A stretch of 16,019 bases of DNA from UBA6136 sp964386975. GTDB taxonomy: Bacteria > Pseudomonadota > Gammaproteobacteria > Methylococcales > Methylococcaceae. Both the position numbers and the translations under genes were made by a program. Under the pieces are notes generated by a model. The model saw nothing but the letters and a program-made list of their open reading frames with translations, had not been told where the DNA came from and ran no database searches. Of this stretch, positions 13,397-16,019 are shown one piece after another (position 1 is the first letter of the stretch; the number at the start of each line of letters is the position of its first letter). The stretch lies in the NCBI GenBank assembly GCA_964386975.1, contig CAYLUS010000047.1, positions 1-16,019 on the forward strand. The letters run 5' to 3'.

Positions 13397-14407
13397 TTAC
13401 TTGGCGTTCATCAAGGCCACGGTCGTGTCGAGCATCCGGTTCGAGAAGCCCCACTCATTGTCGTACCAGGACAGGACCTTGACCAGATTGCCAATGACCT
13501 GCGTCTGGGTGGCGTCAAAGTTGGACGAGGTGGTGGAATGGTTGAAGTCACTGGAAACCAGTGCTTCGGTGTTGTAACCGAGAATGCCCTTGAGCGCGCC
13601 CTCCGAGGCGTCCTTGATGATGGCGTTGACTTCATCCTTGGTGGTCTCGCGGGCCGCCACAAACGTCAGGTCAACGACAGAGACGTTCGCGGTTGGAACG
13701 CGGATCGCGAAGCCGGAGAGCTTGCCGTTGAGTTCGGGCAACACCAGTCCGACGGCCTGGGCCGCGCCGGTCTTGGTCGGGATCATGTTAAGAGCGGCGG
13801 CACGCGCCCGGTAGAGGTCGCTGTGATAGACGTCGGTCAGCACCTGGTCATTGGTGTAAGAGTGGATCGTCGTCATCAGACCGGAAACCAGCCCAAGCTT
13901 TGCGTGCAGGGGTTGCACCATGGGTGCCAGGCAGTTGGTCGTACAGGAGGCATTCGAGATAACGGTATCCGATGCCTTAAGGGTATTGTGGTTGACCCCA
14001 TAAACGATGGTCGCATCAGCCTCGTTCTTGTCAGCCGGGGCGGAGATGATGACCTTCTTGGCACCGGCCTGTATGTGGGCCAGGCATTTTTCCTTGTTAC
14101 GGAAGATCCCGGTACATTCAAGGACCACATCGACACCCAGCGCGCCCCAGGGGAGCTTGGCGGGATCGCGCTCGGAAAAGGCCTTAATGACCGTGCCGTT
14201 GACAATGATAGAGCCCTCGCCGACTTCCACGGTGCCCGGGAAAGGCCCATGAACCGTATCGCGCTTGGTGAGGTGGGCATTGATATTGGCATCACCGAGG
14301 TCGTTGATTGCCACGATCTCAACATCCTTACGTCCGGATTCAAACAGCGCACGCAGGGTGTTGCGCCCGATACGGCCATAACCGTTGATCGCCACTTTAA
14401 TCGTCAT
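13397..14407 (-). CDS. gap: Glyceraldehyde-3-phosphate dehydrogenase, type I
   Basis: The enzyme interconverts glyceraldehyde 3-phosphate and 1,3-bisphosphoglycerate with NAD(P). The 336 residues match the family. Seen are the Rossmann start VAINGYGRIGRN (5-16), the INDLGD turn with D36 at the cofactor-ribose position, the catalytic SNASCTTNC with C155, the base H182 in TTIHSYTND, and the C-terminal WYDNEWGFSNRM. The S-loop reads DVYHSDLYRARAA, lacking the Leu-Pro pair of strictly NAD-dependent GapA; this is common in proteobacterial cbb-type enzymes, so cofactor preference stays open. ATG 14407 has TTGGAG about 8 bases upstream. It is first in gap-pyk-fbp. The pgk that often follows gap is absent here. 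Confidence 0.96.
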   Translation of the reverse strand: MTIKVAINGYGRIGRNTLRALFESGRKDVEIVAINDLGDANINAHLTKRDTVHGPFPGTVEVGEGSIIVNGTVIKAFSERDPAKLPWGALGVDVVLECTGIFRNKEKCLAHIQAGAKKVIISAPADKNEADATIVYGVNHNTLKASDTVISNASCTTNCLAPMVQPLHAKLGLVSGLMTTIHSYTNDQVLTDVYHSDLYRARAAALNMIPTKTGAAQAVGLVLPELNGKLSGFAIRVPTANVSVVDLTFVAARETTKDEVNAIIKDASEGALKGILGYNTEALVSSDFNHSTTSSNFDATQTQVIGNLVKVLSWYDNEWGFSNRMLDTTVALMNAK

Positions 14408-14700
14408 GCCAAATCTCCAATGCTCTATGGTGTGAGTGAGGATAAGCCCTAGCCTCTCTGGTGTCAGATCAAGGTCTTTGCAGCCCCTCCTAAGTGAGGG
14501 GTAAGAACCTGTATCAATCGAGCAGGAGGGTTAGGATCAGGGAAGCTAGAGGGCCTTGCGCCCAACCACGGGATGCAACTTTAGCCGCAAATCCCGATGA
14601 ACTTTTCGGAAATCATAGCAATTACGCCTGATTCAGTCCAGTCAGACCTCGGCTTTGGGGGAATCGTCAACCGGTAGGATACAATCGGGACATTCGACCC
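14408..14700. promoter_or_regulatory. Divergent promoter region between gap and the telA-family gene
   Basis: This 293-base region separates divergent genes and must carry both start regions. Toward gap I find no convincing -35/-10 pair: TTGATC and TTGATA hexamers lack good partners. A small dyad CCCCTC-6 bases-GAGGGG lies at 14484-14501 and could be in the gap leader. No small gene or RNA is recognised. Confidence 0.45.
14680..14685 (+). promoter_or_regulatory. Candidate -10 (TACAAT) for the telA-family gene
   Basis: TACAAT within GGATACAATCGGG matches the -10 consensus at five of six positions. Only weak TTTGGG/TTGGGG elements lie upstream, at overlong 19-20 base spacing. Transcription would begin near 14692, leaving 9 bases before ATG 14701 or about 39 before GTG 14731, which favours the later start. 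Confidence 0.35.
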
Positions 14701-15918
14701 ATGGTCCAGCCTTATCAGGGAACGAAAGCCGTGAACGACGAAACACCCCCCATCGAACTGACCCCTCCCGAACCCCTCAAGGCCGCTCCCAGAGTGGACC
14801 CGGTCTCGAGGGAAGCCGCGCAGGGACTGATCCAGATTTCCTCCGAAAAGGAAGCCGAGCTGGATCAGTTCGTTGCCGACTTTTTAAGGACCTTGCTTGC
14901 TGAACCTCTTGAGAGCGAAGCCTTCAAGCGCCAGGTCGACGCCGCTCATCGTCTTGCCAATGAGGAGATCCGCCAGGCCGCCGGGCAATCCTCGAGGCTT
15001 TTGGAGCAGCCGTCCCTCAAGCCATCGCGCCAAGCAACCGGAGAACACGCCGAGATCTCGACCACGCTCTTAACGCTCAGACGGACCATCGAGGATCTGG
15101 ACCCCTCGAGGCAGGGGGATTTGCTGGCACCCCGAAAGCTCCTCGGTCTCTTCCCGAGGGGGCGACGGCTGGAGGACTACTTCCGAAAGTACCAGTCCCA
15201 GCAGTCGCACTTCGATGCGATCCTTCACTCCCTTTATCAAGGTCAGGATGTCCTTCGAAAGGACAACGCGGCCCTCGAGGAGGAAAAGCTGGAAGCCTGG
15301 CAACTGATGGAACGTCTGGCCCAGTGGCTCTATATCACGCGGGGGATTGACCGGGCACTGAGCGGAGCGCTGGATGAACTGGCGCCTCAAGATCCTGAAA
15401 AGGCCCGTATCCTTCGCGAGGAACTGCTCTTTGCCATCCGCCAAAAGGTGCAGGACCTCCTGACGCAACAGGCGGTCAGCATCCAGGGCTATCTGGCGAT
15501 GGATCTGGTCCGACGCAACAACCTCGAGCTGATCAAGGGCATCGAGCGGGCCGCTACCACGACCCTTTCGGCCCTGAGGACGGCGGTCATTACCGCCCAG
15601 GCCGTCACCCATCAGCGGCTGGTTCTTGATCAGGTGAGCGCCCTTCGCGACACCACGGGACAACTGATTGAGGGGACTTCGATGCTGATGCGAGAGCAGG
15701 CCGCCCGGATCCATCAACAGGCCGGTCAGCCCCTGATTGATCTTGACCGACTCAAGGCGGCCTTCGGCAACATCTATGCAACGCTGGATCAGGTCAAGAC
15801 CTTCAAGCTCGATGCGCTGGACCAGATGCAGTCATCCATTGATGCGCTAAGCCAGGAAATTGAAAAATCGCAGATCCATCTGAGGCACCTCAGCTCAAAG
15901 GAGGGATCCCCAAAATAA
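14701..15918 (+). CDS. telA: Toxic anion resistance protein, TelA/KlaA family
   Basis: This is a cytoplasmic, largely helical protein of 405 residues. The family was named for tellurite resistance on plasmids, but chromosomal copies are widespread and their real role is unclear. Characteristic blocks are GRRLEDYFRKYQSQQSHFDAI, LYQGQDVLRKDNAALEEEK, the QKVQDLLTQQAVSIQGYLAM helix, DLVRRNNLELIKGIERA, TTTLSALRTAVITAQA and RLVLDQVSALRDTTGQLIEGTS. No signal peptide or membrane segment is seen. The start is uncertain: ATG 14701 gives the length quoted but has no clear ribosome site, while GTG 14731 (10 residues shorter, VNDETPPIEL) has CAGGGA 9 bases upstream. It stands alone, divergent from gap and convergent with the partial gene at the right edge. 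Confidence 0.88.
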   Translation: MVQPYQGTKAVNDETPPIELTPPEPLKAAPRVDPVSREAAQGLIQISSEKEAELDQFVADFLRTLLAEPLESEAFKRQVDAAHRLANEEIRQAAGQSSRLLEQPSLKPSRQATGEHAEISTTLLTLRRTIEDLDPSRQGDLLAPRKLLGLFPRGRRLEDYFRKYQSQQSHFDAILHSLYQGQDVLRKDNAALEEEKLEAWQLMERLAQWLYITRGIDRALSGALDELAPQDPEKARILREELLFAIRQKVQDLLTQQAVSIQGYLAMDLVRRNNLELIKGIERAATTTLSALRTAVITAQAVTHQRLVLDQVSALRDTTGQLIEGTSMLMREQAARIHQQAGQPLIDLDRLKAAFGNIYATLDQVKTFKLDALDQMQSSIDALSQEIEKSQIHLRHLSSKEGSPK

Positions 15919-15919
15919 G

Positions 15920-15931
15920 GGCCACCCGGCC
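15920..15931. terminator. Weak hairpin between telA and the convergent right-edge gene
   Basis: GGCC-ACCC-GGCC gives a 4-bp GC stem with a 4-base loop. On the minus strand it is followed by CTTATTTTGGGG, a short T-rich tail, so it might end the leftward gene. On the plus strand no T-run follows. The stem is short. Confidence 0.25.
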
Positions 15932-15966
15932 AGCCCCCCCCTGAAGTCACCACTCGGAAGCCGAAC

Positions 15967-16019
15967 TTAGGGCGTTCCGGTCAGGCGTTTGAACTTGGCC
16001 ATCAACGCCGTCTCGTCCT
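15967..16019 (-). CDS. C-terminal end of an unidentified leftward gene (5' part outside window)
   Basis: On the minus strand one frame is open from the right edge to a TAA at 15969-15967 and encodes DETALMAKFKRLTGTP. The composition and gene-like end, facing telA convergently, suggest a real C-terminus. The other two minus frames also stay open for part of this stretch. Sixteen residues are too few to name a family. Confidence 0.4.
   Translation of the reverse strand, partial: DETALMAKFKRLTGTP

Noticed and set aside
13538..14452. 304-codon plus-strand ORF opposite gap
   Set aside because: Antisense shadow of a conserved gene; its sequence matches no family and follows from the codon bias of gap.
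15934..15941. Eight-C run after telA as another slippage site
   Set aside because: It lies outside any coding frame, so its length has no evident consequence.
1..16019. tRNA, rRNA, CRISPR, insertion sequence, phage or toxin-antitoxin elements
   Set aside because: No cloverleaf-like run, direct-repeat array, transposase, terminal inverted repeats or known toxin/antitoxin frames were recognised on either strand.

Overview
The window looks like ordinary chromosomal housekeeping DNA from a beta- or gammaproteobacterium of moderately high GC. The grounds are the protein families: System I cytochrome c maturation (CcmABC), the aa3-oxidase assembly group SURF1 / Sco-like protein / heme A synthase with its small DUF2909-type companion, an M18 aminopeptidase, and class I FBPase. 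A gap-pyk-fbp cluster would suit an organism with Calvin-cycle or gluconeogenic carbon flow, but no RuBisCO or phosphoribulokinase gene is visible, so autotrophy is only a guess. No rRNA, tRNA, CRISPR array, insertion sequence or phage gene was recognised.

Layout, left to right. (1) 1-455: 3' part of argB (+). (2) 735-1874: membrane acyltransferase (+), locally AT-richer than its neighbours and placed between argB and pyrE. (3) 5623-1879: a tight leftward run ccmA-ccmB-ccmC-moxR-pyrE. It has a plausible extended -10 promoter in front of ccmA and no ccmD. (4) 5725-7074: apeB (+), divergent from ccmA and tail-overlapping ftsY. (5) 10414-7068: leftward cytochrome oxidase assembly operon surf1-(Sco-like)-ctaA-ftsY. 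(6) 10472-10729: DUF2909-like small membrane protein (+), divergent from surf1. (7) 10734-10775: a strong hairpin between convergent genes. (8) 14407-10787: leftward operon gap-pyk-fbp. (9) 14701-15918: telA-family gene (+), divergent from gap. (10) 15967-16019: probable C-terminus of an unidentified leftward gene.

The most striking feature is at 7068-9044. A complete heme A synthase (about 343 residues) and a complete SRP receptor GTPase FtsY (about 315 residues) read as one uninterrupted 658-residue frame. The join is a run of nine C (coding strand, 8027-8019), directly followed by ATGATG. Losing one C, or a +1 slip in the run, ends ctaA at a TGA that overlaps the ftsY ATG as ATGA. That is the same overlap seen between surf1 and the Sco-like gene just upstream. 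The locus is therefore either a real membrane-anchored CtaA-FtsY fusion, a slippage or phase-variable switch between fused and separate proteins, or a homopolymer sequencing error. The sequence alone cannot choose. A 15-codon out-of-frame ORF ending in the same ATGA could also couple separate translation of FtsY.

Functionally, CcmABC (heme export/handling for c-type cytochromes) and SURF1/Sco-like/CtaA (heme a and copper-site assembly of cytochrome oxidase) both serve respiratory-chain biogenesis. Gap, Pyk and Fbp serve central carbon metabolism, and ArgB and PyrE serve amino-acid and pyrimidine biosynthesis.
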